From: Enterobacter sp. Ag1
GTDB taxonomy: Bacteria; Pseudomonadota; Gammaproteobacteria; Enterobacterales; Enterobacteriaceae
DNA length: 64,000 nucleotides
NCBI GenBank assembly: GCA_000277545.1
Contig: AKXM01000030.1
Location: 1 to 64,000, forward strand
Reading direction: 5' to 3'
Position 1 is the stretch's first letter; every line of letters begins with the position of its first letter. The notes under the pieces are model-generated. The model was given only the letters and a program-made list of their open reading frames with translations. It was not told the DNA's origin and did not search any database. The position numbers were made by a program, and so were the translations under genes. This document shows, piece by piece, positions 16,701 to 25,889 of this stretch.

Positions 16701-18245
16701 ATGTCACTACATGATGTAAAAATTCGCAGCAAGTTAACGCTGACTATTGCTATTTTTATTGTGCTGATGGTCTTCAGCTCAGGGCTTTCTTTACTTAGCC
16801 TGAGCAGAGCAAATACCGGCATTCAAACCATTGTTAACGATGATTACCCGACGACCGTTAAAGCCAACGATCTGATTGATAGTTTCCAGGAGTTCGTGAA
16901 TACGCAGCAGCTGATGCTGCTGGATGAAGCCGGTGTATTTCGTCAGAAGTCGGAAAAACACCTTGCGGAGATCAGTGCGCATATTACAGCGCTGCTGGCG
17001 GACCTGAACAAATCCAGTACCGACGCTGCGTCACAAAAAGCGCTGCGGGAGCTGGCCGATATTCGTAAACAGTATCTGGACTCGCGTTTCCGTATTTTAC
17101 AGGCGGTGCAACAAAACGATCGCGCCGCCGCGCTGCAGGAAATGATGGCCACCACCATCCAGATTCAGGAAAAATATAAAGATAAGGTGCAAGAGCTTAT
17201 CGTTATCCAGAATCAAAAAATGTCCGCTGCTGGCCAGCAGGTTGATAAAGATTACCACTCTAACCGGCTGGTCACTGTGCTTCTGACTTTGCTGAGTATC
17301 GCCCTGGGTAGCCTCATCGGTATGTTTGTGGTGCGCTCTATTACTCGCCCGCTGGTTCGCGCCGTTGAATTTGCCGGGGCGATTGCTGAAGGCGACCTTA
17401 CGGGCAGCATCACGGTTACCCATAAAGATGAAACAGGCGAACTGCTGCAGGCGCTGATGAGCATGAAAGTCCGCCTGCAAGAGATTGTCCATCAGGTTCA
17501 GCAGGGATCGGAAACTATCTCTTCTGCCGCCGCGCAAATTGTCGCCGGGAACCAGGATCTTGCGGCTCGCACCGAAGAGCAGGCCAGCTCCGTAGAGGAA
17601 ACGGCGGCTTCCATGGAGCAGATCACCTCCACGGTGAAAAACACCTTTGACCACACCAACGAGGCAACCAAGCTCTCTTCCGAAGCCGCAACGGTGGTGA
17701 AAAACAACGGCCAGATGATGTCTCAGGTCACCAGCAAAATGCGCGTGATTAATGAAACCTCCAACCGTATGTCAGACATCATTAACCTCATCGACTCCAT
17801 CGCGTTCCAGACTAACATTCTGGCGCTGAATGCGGCGGTAGAAGCGGCTCGTGCCGGGGAGCATGGCCGTGGTTTTGCCGTGGTTGCCGGGGAAGTTCGC
17901 CAGCTGGCGCAAAAAAGTGCTTCATCTGCGAGCGAGATCAGAAGCCTGATTGAGAACTCAACCACCCAGACTCGCGAGGGCATGGGGCTGGTGGAAAAAG
18001 CGAATGCCCAGATTGCCGGTATGATCGAAAACGTGCAGGAAATGAACACCATCCTCGGGGAGATCAAACAGGCCAGTCAGGAGCAAACCGACGGCATTTC
18101 CCAGATCAACAGCGCCATTGGTATGATTGATTCCACCACCCAGCAAAACTCCGCGCTGGTGGAAGAATCGGTTGCCGCCGCGGCATCTCTGAATGACCAG
18201 GCGAAGCAGCTGCGTGACCTGGTGCGGGTGTTCCGCCTGCAGTAA
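16701..18245 (+). CDS. methyl-accepting chemotaxis protein without pentapeptide tether
   Basis: A 514-residue chemoreceptor: membrane helix at about residues 11-33, a four-helix-bundle periplasmic sensor (about 35-190), a second membrane helix (about 190-212), HAMP, and the signalling domain with [21 protein letters not shown]. It ends at RVFRLQ and lacks the xWxxF tail, so it should rely on other receptors for efficient adaptation, as Trg and Tap do. The ATG at 16701 follows AAGGGAGAAAAA; upstream in-frame codons are unlikely. It is preceded by a good FliA promoter and followed by a terminator. Confidence 0.93.
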   Translation: MSLHDVKIRSKLTLTIAIFIVLMVFSSGLSLLSLSRANTGIQTIVNDDYPTTVKANDLIDSFQEFVNTQQLMLLDEAGVFRQKSEKHLAEISAHITALLADLNKSSTDAASQKALRELADIRKQYLDSRFRILQAVQQNDRAAALQEMMATTIQIQEKYKDKVQELIVIQNQKMSAAGQQVDKDYHSNRLVTVLLTLLSIALGSLIGMFVVRSITRPLVRAVEFAGAIAEGDLTGSITVTHKDETGELLQALMSMKVRLQEIVHQVQQGSETISSAAAQIVAGNQDLAARTEEQASSVEETAASMEQITSTVKNTFDHTNEATKLSSEAATVVKNNGQMMSQVTSKMRVINETSNRMSDIINLIDSIAFQTNILALNAAVEAARAGEHGRGFAVVAGEVRQLAQKSASSASEIRSLIENSTTQTREGMGLVEKANAQIAGMIENVQEMNTILGEIKQASQEQTDGISQINSAIGMIDSTTQQNSALVEESVAAAASLNDQAKQLRDLVRVFRLQ

Positions 18246-18262
18246 TTCAGCTTTCCTTCTCA

Positions 18263-18287
18263 AAGCCAGCGTTAGCTGGCTTTTTTC
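18263..18287 (+). terminator. terminator after the second chemoreceptor
   Basis: Perfect stem AAGCCAGC / GCTGGCTT with a GTTA loop, followed by TTTTC, 18 bases after the stop codon. Confidence 0.88.
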
Positions 18288-18335
18288 ATTTCTACGCACG
18301 GTTTTTATCTCCGGCATGACAATGCTGCTTATTAT

Positions 18336-18351
18336 TGTTATGTTATAACAT
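18336..18351 (+). promoter_or_regulatory. Zur-box-like operator of the COG0523 GTPase
   Basis: TGTTATGTTATAACAT differs from the enterobacterial Zur core TGTTATAATATAACAT only at the two central bases. It ends 35 bases before the GTPase start, where it would overlap the promoter. Confidence 0.6.
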
Positions 18352-18386
18352 ATCAATAATAGCTGCGCAGTCAGTAAGGAGTTGCA

Positions 18387-19607
18387 ATGTCATCGTTAAC
18401 ACAGGCCCACAATCGGCCAAAGAAACTGCCCGTTACCGTGCTGTCCGGTTTTTTGGGTGCCGGTAAAACCACTTTGCTGAATCATATTTTAAATAACCGG
18501 GAAGGGCGGCGGGTGGCGGTGATCGTCAACGATATGTCCGAGGTGAATATTGACGCTGCGCTGGTGCGTGAGGGCGGTTCAAGCCTGACGCGCACCGATG
18601 AAAAGCTGGTGGAGATGAGCAACGGCTGCATTTGCTGCACCCTGCGTGAAGATCTGCTGGTGGAAATCAGCCAGCTTGCCCGGGAAGGGCGTTTTGATAA
18701 CCTGGTCATCGAATCTACCGGTATATCCGAACCGCTGCCCGTGGCGGAAACGTTCACCTTTGTGGACGATAAGGGGGAAAGCCTGTCCGATATCGCCCGG
18801 CTCGACACCATGGTGACGGTGGTGGACGGCTTTAACTTCCTTCGGGATTATGAATCCTACGACAGCATTCAGTCTCGCGGCGAGTCCATGGGCGAAGGGG
18901 ACGAGCGCACCGTGGTCGACCTGCTGATTGACCAGATAGAATTTTGCGACGTGCTTGTACTTAACAAAACGGATCTTATCGGCGACGCGGAGAAACGCCG
19001 CCTGATGTCCGTGCTGCATTCCCTTAACCCACGCGCAAAAATCATCACTTCGGCGTTTAGCCAGGTTAGCCTTGATCAGGTTCTGGATACCGGGCTGTTT
19101 GACTTCGATGCCGCCGCTCAGGCGCCGGGCTGGCTAAAAGAGCTGCGCGGCGAACATACGCCGGAAACCGAAGAATACGGCATTCGTAATTTTGTTTTTC
19201 GTGCCCGGCGCCCCTTCCACCCGGCGCGTTTCCAGATGGTGACCGACGGCGGTCTGAAAGGCGTGATTCGCTCCAAAGGCTTTTTCTGGCTGGCAAGTCG
19301 CCCTCAGCATGCCGGATCCTGGTCCCACGCGGGCGGCGTGATGCGCCAGGGGCTGGCAGGGATGTGGTGGGCCAGCATTCCCCGTGAACAGTGGCCGCAG
19401 GATGCCGACAGCCTCCGGCACATTTTAAAGCACTGGGAAGACGGTATTGGCGATGCGCGCCAGGAGATTGTTTTCATCGGCATTGATATGGACGAGGCGA
19501 GCCTGCGCGAGAAGCTGGAGTATGCCTTGCTCACCGATGCCGAAATGGCAGAAGGGCCTAAAGCCTGGGCACGGTATTACGATCCGATTGATGCCTGGTT
19601 CGACTGA
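18387..19607 (+). CDS. COG0523 zinc-handling GTPase (ZigA/ZagA type)
   Basis: A 406-residue G3E-family GTPase. The N-terminal CobW domain has a P-loop [11 protein letters not shown] (residues 21-31), the metal-binding CxCC in [11 protein letters not shown] and the guanine-binding NKTD; a CobW-C domain follows (about residues 285-390). Such proteins move zinc to client enzymes when zinc is scarce, and this long subgroup is commonly Zur-controlled. The near-consensus Zur box just upstream supports the zinc role over cobalt or iron. It stands alone, convergent with the thiamine transport operon. Confidence 0.88.
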   Translation: MSSLTQAHNRPKKLPVTVLSGFLGAGKTTLLNHILNNREGRRVAVIVNDMSEVNIDAALVREGGSSLTRTDEKLVEMSNGCICCTLREDLLVEISQLAREGRFDNLVIESTGISEPLPVAETFTFVDDKGESLSDIARLDTMVTVVDGFNFLRDYESYDSIQSRGESMGEGDERTVVDLLIDQIEFCDVLVLNKTDLIGDAEKRRLMSVLHSLNPRAKIITSAFSQVSLDQVLDTGLFDFDAAAQAPGWLKELRGEHTPETEEYGIRNFVFRARRPFHPARFQMVTDGGLKGVIRSKGFFWLASRPQHAGSWSHAGGVMRQGLAGMWWASIPREQWPQDADSLRHILKHWEDGIGDARQEIVFIGIDMDEASLREKLEYALLTDAEMAEGPKAWARYYDPIDAWFD

Positions 19608-19612
19608 CTGAA

Positions 19613-19642
19613 GCCCGGCTGCCCGTTGACAGGCAACCGGGC
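19613..19642. terminator. bidirectional hairpin between convergent genes
   Basis: Interrupted stem GCCCGG.TGCC / GGCA.CCGGGC between the GTPase stop and the thiY stop. It has no clear T tract, so it is only a candidate. Confidence 0.4.
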
Positions 19643-19650
19643 AACCTGGC

Positions 19651-20583
19651 CTAGTGCAGCTCTACGGCGTAGTTATCCACCGGGGTGATTTTCTTGATCA
19701 GCTTGTTATCAAACAGGAACTGTTCGTAGGCCTGGTAGCGGGCGCGGTCGAGTTTAGCCGGGTCAGTTGCAAACAGCGGCAGGCTTGCCTGCCAGGCCTG
19801 CTTATTCAGCTCGGTATTCAGCTCCGCATGGGCTTTGGCAAAGGCCTGCCAGGTTTCCTGCGGATGTGCCTGCAGGTACTCGTTGCCTTTTTTCAGCGCG
19901 GCGAAGAATTTTTTGATCTTCGGTTCATTCGCCGTTTTACGATTCGCCACAAAAATCAGCTCATCGTAGGCGGGGACGCCGTAGTCCTCGACGTTAAACA
20001 CCACCGGGGGTTTACCCTGAAGCTTCAGCTCGATCGCTTCGATATTGCGGTAGCCGCCGATCACCGCATCCACCTGGCCCGCCAGCAGGGCGCTGGTGAG
20101 CTGGAAGTTGACGTTGATGAGCTTCATCTCTTCCGGTTTGACGTGCTCATGCTCAAGCAGGGTGGCAAGCGTCGCCTGCTCGATACCGCTGACGGAATAG
20201 CCGATTTTTTTGCCTTTAAGATCCGCTGGTGATTTGATGGTCTGATCCAGCGTCATCACCGTATTCAGCGGGGTGTTAATCAGCGTCCCGACGCGCACCA
20301 GCGGCAGCCCCTGATCGGCAAAGAAATGCAGCTGTGGTTGGTAGGTAATGGCCAGATCGGCCTGCCCGGCGGCAACCAGGCGCGGCGGCAACGCCGGGTC
20401 AGACGGCGGGATGATCTTCACGTCCAGCCCTTCGGCCTTAAAAGCGCCAATTTGTTCGGCCACCATAATGGGCGCGTGATCGGGATTAATGTACCAGTCC
20501 AGCACCAGGGTCAGCTTTTCAGCGGCGGAGGCCTGAGCGGCAAAGGCGGCGGTGAGCAGCAGGCCACACAGCGTTTTTTTCAT
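19651..20583 (-). CDS. thiY: thiamine-pyrimidine precursor ABC transporter, substrate-binding protein (ThiY-like)
   Basis: A 310-residue periplasmic NMT1/THI5-like binding protein with a cleavable signal peptide (about residues 1-20, ending AQASAA). The core TLVLDWYINPDHAPIMVAEQIGAFKAEGLDV is typical of the family, which binds formylaminopyrimidine or HMP for thiamine salvage. It is the last gene of the tenA-thiZ-thiX-thiY operon, 25 bases after the permease, and is presumably under the TPP riboswitch at 22866-22955. Which pyrimidine is bound cannot be read from sequence. Confidence 0.88.
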   Translation of the reverse strand: MKKTLCGLLLTAAFAAQASAAEKLTLVLDWYINPDHAPIMVAEQIGAFKAEGLDVKIIPPSDPALPPRLVAAGQADLAITYQPQLHFFADQGLPLVRVGTLINTPLNTVMTLDQTIKSPADLKGKKIGYSVSGIEQATLATLLEHEHVKPEEMKLINVNFQLTSALLAGQVDAVIGGYRNIEAIELKLQGKPPVVFNVEDYGVPAYDELIFVANRKTANEPKIKKFFAALKKGNEYLQAHPQETWQAFAKAHAELNTELNKQAWQASLPLFATDPAKLDRARYQAYEQFLFDNKLIKKITPVDNYAVELH

Positions 20584-20608
20584 CTTCTTAATTCCTTAAT
20601 TAAGGCGG

Positions 20609-21379
20609 TTATTCGTTGTTTTCAGGCGACCAGACAATCAGCTGCCGCAGCAGGGCATCGACCGCCAGCCAAAGCAGAACGGTCATCAGGACTAAAATAA
20701 ACAGCGCGGCAAAGCAGACGTCGGTTTGCATGCGGGCGTTGGCGTTCAGCATGACGTAGCCCAGCCCTTCGGCAGAGCCCACCCATTCGCCAATAATTGC
20801 CCCGATGGGGGCGACGGCGGCGGCCATGCGCAGCCCCGAGCCAAAAGCAGGCAGCGCCGCCATCAGCCGGACGTGCCTCAGCTGCGCCCAGCGTGAAGCC
20901 CCCATCGTGCGGGCCAGATCCAGATAGTCGTTATTCACCCGGCGCAGTCCGTCAAAGAACGACGACACCACCGGGAAGAAAATCACCAGCACCGCCATCG
21001 CCACCTTGGCGCTCATGCCAAAGCCGAACCACAGCACCAGCAGCGGTGCGAGGGCAAACACCGGGATTGCCTGACTGGTGAGTACCAGCGGCATCAGCCA
21101 GCGCTGGAGGCGGGGGGAAAACATCATGCCCAGCGCCAGGCCTGCACCGAGGAGTACGCCCAGAATTAGCCCGCTGATAATCTCTGAGGCGGTGACCAGC
21201 GTGTGCCAGGCGAGATAATCGCGGCCATCCCATAACACCAGTGCCACCGAAGCGGGAGAGGGCAAAAGAAAGGCGGGAATATTGCCGAGGGTAAGCAGAT
21301 ACCAAAGTAGCAGCAGCCCGGCAAAGACGGTCAGCCCGCGGCGCAGGCGTGTAGCAGGGGTGTCTGAAGTCAGCTTCAT
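20609..21379 (-). CDS. thiX: thiamine-pyrimidine precursor ABC transporter, permease (ThiX-like)
   Basis: A 256-residue inner-membrane permease with about six membrane helices. It has the cytoplasmic EAA-type loop MGASRWAQLRHVRLMAALPAF that contacts the ATPase. It overlaps the ATPase gene by four bases and precedes the binding protein by 25, forming a complete importer. Confidence 0.9.
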   Translation of the reverse strand: MKLTSDTPATRLRRGLTVFAGLLLLWYLLTLGNIPAFLLPSPASVALVLWDGRDYLAWHTLVTASEIISGLILGVLLGAGLALGMMFSPRLQRWLMPLVLTSQAIPVFALAPLLVLWFGFGMSAKVAMAVLVIFFPVVSSFFDGLRRVNNDYLDLARTMGASRWAQLRHVRLMAALPAFGSGLRMAAAVAPIGAIIGEWVGSAEGLGYVMLNANARMQTDVCFAALFILVLMTVLLWLAVDALLRQLIVWSPENNE

Positions 21380-22116
21380 TCGGCGGCCCTGATCAACTGT
21401 TGCAGCAGCCCGGCCTGGCTTTGGAGTAGATCTACATCGTCCGGCGCGCGGGGCGGCTGCCCGGCAATAACATGCGTATCGTCGATGCCCGCAGGCCAGC
21501 GGGAGAGCACCAGCAGGCGGTGGCTGAGCCGACAGGCTTCCATCGGATCGTGAGTGATCAGCAGCACGGTATTTTTTGCCAGCAGCCTGGCCGCCAGGTC
21601 CTGAATGGCCGTGCGGGTGATGGCATCCAGCGCCGAAAACGGCTCATCCATCAGCACTATCGGGCGCTTTTCGTAAAGCGTTCTGGCGATGGCGGCACGT
21701 TGCCTCATCCCGCCCGATAGCGAAGCTGGCAGGGCTTTGGCATAGCCTGCCAGCCCGACCTGCTCAATCAAATGTTCCGTCCATTGTCTGTCGACCGCTT
21801 CACCACGCAGGCGAGCTCCGAGGGCCACGTTCTGCTCAATGCTGAGCCACGGGTAGAGCAAATCTTTCTGCCCCATCCAGGCGATACGCCCGGCAACCGG
21901 CAGACCGTCGCTGCAGGTCACGCTTCCGCCACTGGCCTGCGCCAGCCCGGCGATAATCTTTAGCAGGCTGGTTTTACCGGCCCCGCTCGCGCCCAGCAGG
22001 GCAACGAAGCTGCTGCCGGGAATATCAAAATTCAGCCGCTCAAAAATGGTCTGCTGGCCAAAGCGCAGGCTGAGATCGCGCACCTGAATGCCCGGCGAAG
22101 TCGCGCTGTCGGTCAT
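21376..22116 (-). CDS. thiZ: thiamine-pyrimidine precursor ABC transporter, ATPase (ThiZ-like)
   Basis: A 246-residue ABC ATPase of the nitrate/taurine/pyrimidine group. Walker A is GASGAGKTSLL (about residues 38-48), the signature is LSGGMRQRAAIART, and Walker B is PIVLMDEPFSALD. It overlaps tenA upstream and thiX downstream by four bases each, so production of the three proteins is likely coupled. Confidence 0.92.
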   Translation of the reverse strand: MTDSATSPGIQVRDLSLRFGQQTIFERLNFDIPGSSFVALLGASGAGKTSLLKIIAGLAQASGGSVTCSDGLPVAGRIAWMGQKDLLYPWLSIEQNVALGARLRGEAVDRQWTEHLIEQVGLAGYAKALPASLSGGMRQRAAIARTLYEKRPIVLMDEPFSALDAITRTAIQDLAARLLAKNTVLLITHDPMEACRLSHRLLVLSRWPAGIDDTHVIAGQPPRAPDDVDLLQSQAGLLQQLIRAAE

Positions 22117-22793
22117 GAGGCATTCAGCCCCATCTGCCAGAACGCGGATTCAAGCTGCGTCGCGGTGGTAAAAATCTGTGATAGCTCTGAGAAGCGGCTT
22201 TCCGCGCCACGCTGGTGGCCTACGTTTTCGAGCAACTGCACAGCGGCCCGCACGCCGGTGAGGTAGCCTTCATCGCCATAGTTACGGATCCAGTTCGCGT
22301 AGGGATTGCCTGCCATCACCGTGTCGGGGCTATGCAGCAGGCCAAGGCCGATTTCTGCATATCCGGCCACGCAGGGCAGCAGCGCAGCCAGCAGATCGAG
22401 CGCGTCGCCTGAATGGCCAATATCCAGCACGTAACGGGTGTAATTCATGGTTTCTGGCGCTTCCGCCTCGGCCACTATTTGCGCTTCGTCCAGGCCCCAG
22501 CTTCGACAGTAAGCCACATGGAGCGGCAGCTCGGAGACAATGGCATTCAGCGATGCGGTTGCGGTGCGCATTTCCGGCAGCGTGCGAAGCTTGCTGACCA
22601 GCAGGGCGTAGGCGCGGGCAAAATGAATCAGGAAAAGATAATCCTGGGTCAGATAGCGCTTGAATGCGGCTTCAGGCAGCGTGCCGACAGCAAGCTGCTG
22701 CAGAAAAGGGTGATCGACGTAATCCTGCCAGTGCTGGCCGGCCTGCTCGCGCAGTCGTCCGTAAAGACCGTTTTCGAAAAGTGGGGTGTACAT
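22113..22793 (-). CDS. tenA: TenA family aminopyrimidine aminohydrolase
   Basis: A 226-residue all-helical TenA/thiaminase II protein. Family features include the N-terminal HPFLQQLAVGTLPEAAFKRYLTQDY region and the acidic active-site helices, but the catalytic Cys expected near the middle of class TenA_C is seen only as Cys in HVAYCRSWGLDE and LLPCVAGYAEIG; the latter fits the canonical site. It hydrolyses aminomethyl pyrimidines to HMP for thiamine salvage. It is first in the operon, behind a TPP riboswitch, with a strong AGGAGGT ribosome site (22797-22803) that is a likely target of the switch. Confidence 0.92.
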   Translation of the reverse strand: MYTPLFENGLYGRLREQAGQHWQDYVDHPFLQQLAVGTLPEAAFKRYLTQDYLFLIHFARAYALLVSKLRTLPEMRTATASLNAIVSELPLHVAYCRSWGLDEAQIVAEAEAPETMNYTRYVLDIGHSGDALDLLAALLPCVAGYAEIGLGLLHSPDTVMAGNPYANWIRNYGDEGYLTGVRAAVQLLENVGHQRGAESRFSELSQIFTTATQLESAFWQMGLNAS

Positions 22794-22865
22794 GGGACCT
22801 CCTGGGTAAGTGGAGATCCGGGCGCGCAGAGGTATGAACAGACAATAACAGAGCTGTGATTGCCG

Positions 22866-22955
22866 ACCGTCCCTTCGCTGGCATGACCCAGATCAGGTTC
22901 AAAGGGTTCGGCTTACGCCATCTCAGCCCATACAGGACACCCCTCGGAGGTGCCT
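22866..22955 (-). promoter_or_regulatory. TPP (THI-box) riboswitch
   Basis: The minus strand carries the conserved thi-box blocks in order: GAGGGGTG, GGCTGAGATGG, GAACCTGATCTGGGTCATGCC and GCGAAGGGA. It lies about 70 bases upstream of tenA, so thiamine pyrophosphate should repress the tenA-thiZXY transport operon. Confidence 0.95.
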
Positions 22956-23117
22956 GTTATACGACATTTACTTTTTGATTACAATCGCCGGGCGCTGTGT
23001 CTGATCTTGCTGAAAGCGACGATCCGTTTAGTGCGGTATCGCAATATTTTGCTGGCACACGGGGCGGGAATTTTGTCACTGTAGGCCGGTTACCTACGAG
23101 TCTAAGGATGATATCCG

Positions 23118-24140
23118 ATGAAAAAGATTGGCTTTCTCTCGTTTGGCCACTGGTCGCCTGCCGCCCAGTCCGGCACGCGCTCTGCGGCGGATACGCTGCT
23201 GCAGTCCATCGATCTTGCCGTTGCTGCAGAAGAGCTTGGCGCGGACGGCGCTTACTTCCGCGTGCACCATTTTGCTCGTCAGCTAAGCTCGCCTTTCCCG
23301 CTGCTGGCGGCCATTGGGGCAAAAACTAAACGTATTGAAATCGGCACCGGCGTGATCGATATGCGCTATGAAAACCCGCTTTACATGGTGGAAGATGCGG
23401 GCGCCGCGGACTTGATTGCCGGGGGCCGCCTGCAGCTTGGAATCAGCCGTGGCTCGCCGGAGCAGGTGATCGACGGCTGGCGCTATTTTGGCTATGTGCC
23501 GGGCGAAGGAGAGACCGAAGCCGATATGGCGCGCCGTCATACCGAAGTGTTCCTCGAGGCGCTGAAAGGGGACGGTTTTGCCGAACCTAACCCGCAGCCG
23601 ATGTTTCCTAATCCGCCGGGGTTGCTGCGTCTGGAGCCGTTTTCTGCCGGGCTGCGGGAGCGAATCTGGTGGGGAGCCAGCTCCAACGCGACCTCGGAGT
23701 GGGCCGCGAAGTTAGGGATGAACCTGCAAAGCTCCACGCTGAAAACCGATGAATCCGGCGAGCCGTTTCATATCCAGCAGGCGAAGCAAATCCGTGCTTA
23801 TCGGGCCGCGTGGAAAGAGGCGGGCCATACGCGTGAGCCGCGCGTTTCCGTCAGCCGCAGCATCTTCGCGTTAATGGACCAGCGCGACCGCAACTACTTC
23901 GGCGGCAGCGGCAAAGAAGGCGATCAGGTTGGCTACATCGAGCCACAAACCCGGGCCATTTTCGGCCGCAGCTATGCCGCTGAACCGGAACTGCTCATTA
24001 AGCAACTGGCGCAGGATGAAGCGATTGCTGAAGCCGACACGCTGCTGTTAACCGTGCCAAACCAGCTGGGCGTGGATTATAACGCGCACGTCATCGAATC
24101 TATTCTGAAGCACGTTGCACCAGAGTTGGGCTGGCGCTAA
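23118..24140 (+). CDS. luciferase-like flavin monooxygenase (LLM class)
   Basis: A 340-residue TIM-barrel protein of the bacterial luciferase superfamily, which uses FMNH2 or F420. It opens with KIGFLSFGHW and has AEELGADGAYFRVHHFARQ, IGTGVIDMRYENPLYMVEDAG and GGRLQLGISRGSPEQV, all family patterns. The substrate is unknown. It is followed 24 bases later by a DUF1349 gene, so the two are probably an operon. It is divergent from the TPP-controlled operon, but the riboswitch acts only on the other strand. Confidence 0.88.
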   Translation: MKKIGFLSFGHWSPAAQSGTRSAADTLLQSIDLAVAAEELGADGAYFRVHHFARQLSSPFPLLAAIGAKTKRIEIGTGVIDMRYENPLYMVEDAGAADLIAGGRLQLGISRGSPEQVIDGWRYFGYVPGEGETEADMARRHTEVFLEALKGDGFAEPNPQPMFPNPPGLLRLEPFSAGLRERIWWGASSNATSEWAAKLGMNLQSSTLKTDESGEPFHIQQAKQIRAYRAAWKEAGHTREPRVSVSRSIFALMDQRDRNYFGGSGKEGDQVGYIEPQTRAIFGRSYAAEPELLIKQLAQDEAIAEADTLLLTVPNQLGVDYNAHVIESILKHVAPELGWR

Positions 24141-24164
24141 ATAAAACAGGGAAAAGGTCATGCT

Positions 24165-24740
24165 ATGAGCGAGGATTTTTACTGGATTAATGAGCCAAAA
24201 GTCTGGCAAGAAGGCGACGGCGGGCTGACGGTTGTCACCGATGAACAAACCGACTTCTGGCGCAAAACATGGTACGGGTTTGAGCGTTTCTCCGGCCATT
24301 TTTATGGCTGCATCGTGCGGGGGGATTTTACTTTCCAGGTGAAGGTCAAAGCTGAATTTAGCGCACTCTACGACCAGGCCGGCATCATGCTGCTGGGGGA
24401 TGAATCCCACTGGCTAAAAGCGGGCATCGAGTTTAACGACGACGCGCCTGCTATTGGCAGCGTGCTGACGCAGGGCCATTCCGACTGGGCAACCGGCGTC
24501 TTTCCCGGTCAAGCAAATCTGTTCTGGATGCGCCTGACCCGAAAAGGGGACAGCCTGCGGCTGCAGTATTCCGTTGACGGCAAAAGCTGGCCGCTGCTGA
24601 GACTGGCGCATTTCCCCGGATTCGACGCATGCAGGGTAGGCGTGATGTGCTGCACCCCGCAGCGTGGCGGGCTGGCGGTGAACTTCGAAGAAATGATGCT
24701 GAGTGCCGCGCTGGATAAAGGACTGCACGATTTAAGTTAA
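24165..24740 (+). CDS. DUF1349 concanavalin-A-like protein
   Basis: A 191-residue cytosolic protein with the DUF1349 beta-sandwich. Typical features are an aromatic-rich start (DFYWINEPKVWQEGDGGLTVVT), AEFSALYDQAGIMLLGDESHWLKAGIEF, and VDGKSWPLLRLAHFP. No enzymatic function is established for this family. It is likely cotranscribed with the LLM monooxygenase. Confidence 0.87.
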   Translation: MSEDFYWINEPKVWQEGDGGLTVVTDEQTDFWRKTWYGFERFSGHFYGCIVRGDFTFQVKVKAEFSALYDQAGIMLLGDESHWLKAGIEFNDDAPAIGSVLTQGHSDWATGVFPGQANLFWMRLTRKGDSLRLQYSVDGKSWPLLRLAHFPGFDACRVGVMCCTPQRGGLAVNFEEMMLSAALDKGLHDLS

Positions 24741-24932
24741 TCAGCCGTTTAGTCGGGCGGCGCCCCGCCAGACATTTGCCAGGCAGGGTTTCTCCTGGCG
24801 GGGACAAAGCCGGTAAAGGGGCAAATGTTTTTCCGTTGGGCATTGAAAATAAAGTGCAAACGCTTCGCGCTTCATTCAGCCCGGTATAATTCGTAGTATA
24901 TTGTGAGTATTGATGGTTATCAGGTGCTCTTC

Positions 24933-25661
24933 ATGTCTTACTCCATCGGCGAATTTGCCCGGCTCTGCGGGATAAACGCCACCACGCTCCGTGCCTGGCA
25001 GCGTCGTTACGGCCTGCTCAAGCCGATGCGAACCGATGGCGGTCATCGGCAGTACAGCGACGAAGATATCCAGCAGGCGCTTAACATTCTCGACTGGGTG
25101 AAAAAAGGGGTGCCGGTCAGCCAGGTTAAGCCGCTGCTGGCCCGGCCTGAAATGCGCCGGGCGAACAACTGGCTTGGCCTGCAGGAGAGTATGTTGCAGC
25201 GGCTGAATGAGGGGAAAATCGAATCTCTTCGCCAGCTTCTCTACGATGCAGGCCGGGAATATCCGCGCGCGGAACTGGTGACGGAAGTGTTGCGCCCGCT
25301 GCGCAGTAAAGTCTCGGCTAACGTACCGGCCATCATGACCCTGCGCGAAATTCTCGACGGCATCATTATCGCCTACACCTCGTTTTGCCTTGAAGGGGAT
25401 AAAAGAGCGCCCGGTGACAACTGCCTGATTACCGGCTGGCATCTGAGTGACCCCTGCGAAATCTGGCTGGAGGCGCTCAGGCGAACCGGCCAGGGACACC
25501 GCATCGACGTGCTTCCCGTTCCGCCTGCCGTCCTGGCCCCGGAAATCTTTCCCGATCGAAAATGGCTGCTGGTCACCTCCGGTAAGCTGACGGCGACACG
25601 TAAAAAGCAGCTTGAACTCTGGCAGCAGCAGGGTGCTATGTTCGAGGTCATTCCCCTCTAG
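24933..25661 (+). CDS. MerR-family regulator, MlrA/BluR-like, without cobalamin motif
   Basis: A 242-residue regulator with an N-terminal MerR helix-turn-helix (YSIGEFARLCGINATTLRAWQRRYGLL, then DGGHRQYS), followed by a region laid out like the B12-binding half of LitR/CarH photoreceptors. As in E. coli MlrA, the D/E-x-H-x-x-G cobalamin motif is absent (the matching place reads ITGWHLSDP), so a light-sensing AdoCbl mechanism is unlikely. The ATG at 24933 starts the domain correctly; a GTG at 24903 would add ten residues. It precedes the fatty-acid-modification-type operon by 228 bases, which contain a large palindrome, so it is the likely regulator of that operon. Confidence 0.87.
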   Translation: MSYSIGEFARLCGINATTLRAWQRRYGLLKPMRTDGGHRQYSDEDIQQALNILDWVKKGVPVSQVKPLLARPEMRRANNWLGLQESMLQRLNEGKIESLRQLLYDAGREYPRAELVTEVLRPLRSKVSANVPAIMTLREILDGIIIAYTSFCLEGDKRAPGDNCLITGWHLSDPCEIWLEALRRTGQGHRIDVLPVPPAVLAPEIFPDRKWLLVTSGKLTATRKKQLELWQQQGAMFEVIPL

Positions 25662-25809
25662 GCTCGTTTTCCCCTCCACAATATCCTCCTCCAGCGGCCC
25701 GCTGAAAACGCGGTGGGCCGAGCTGTGCTATCAAAAAATGAAAATCTACCGCATCGTTTAACTTTTTGTAAATAATTGAAATTGTTAATTTTTTAAAAAT
25801 ATCACAATC

Positions 25810-25845
25810 AAAACTTGGACAAATATAAGTATTTGTGCAAGTTTT
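25810..25845. promoter_or_regulatory. 36-base palindromic operator upstream of the NTF2-SDR-FAD operon
   Basis: Arms AAAACTTGGACAAATA (25810-25825) and TATTTGTGCAAGTTTT (25830-25845) are inverted repeats with a single mismatch and a TAAG centre. It lies 45 bases upstream of the operon's first gene in an AT-rich segment, and is the most plausible binding site for the adjacent MerR-type regulator. It has no T tract and does not look like a terminator. Confidence 0.6.
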
Positions 25846-25889
25846 AATTATACGATAACGTTAGGTGCTTCACCGCGAGGGTGAAACTC

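Noticed and set aside
24933..25661. Cobalamin-based photoreceptor (LitR/CarH)
   Set aside because: The D/E-x-H-x-x-G cobalamin motif is absent and no photolyase gene is near, so the protein is closer to MlrA.
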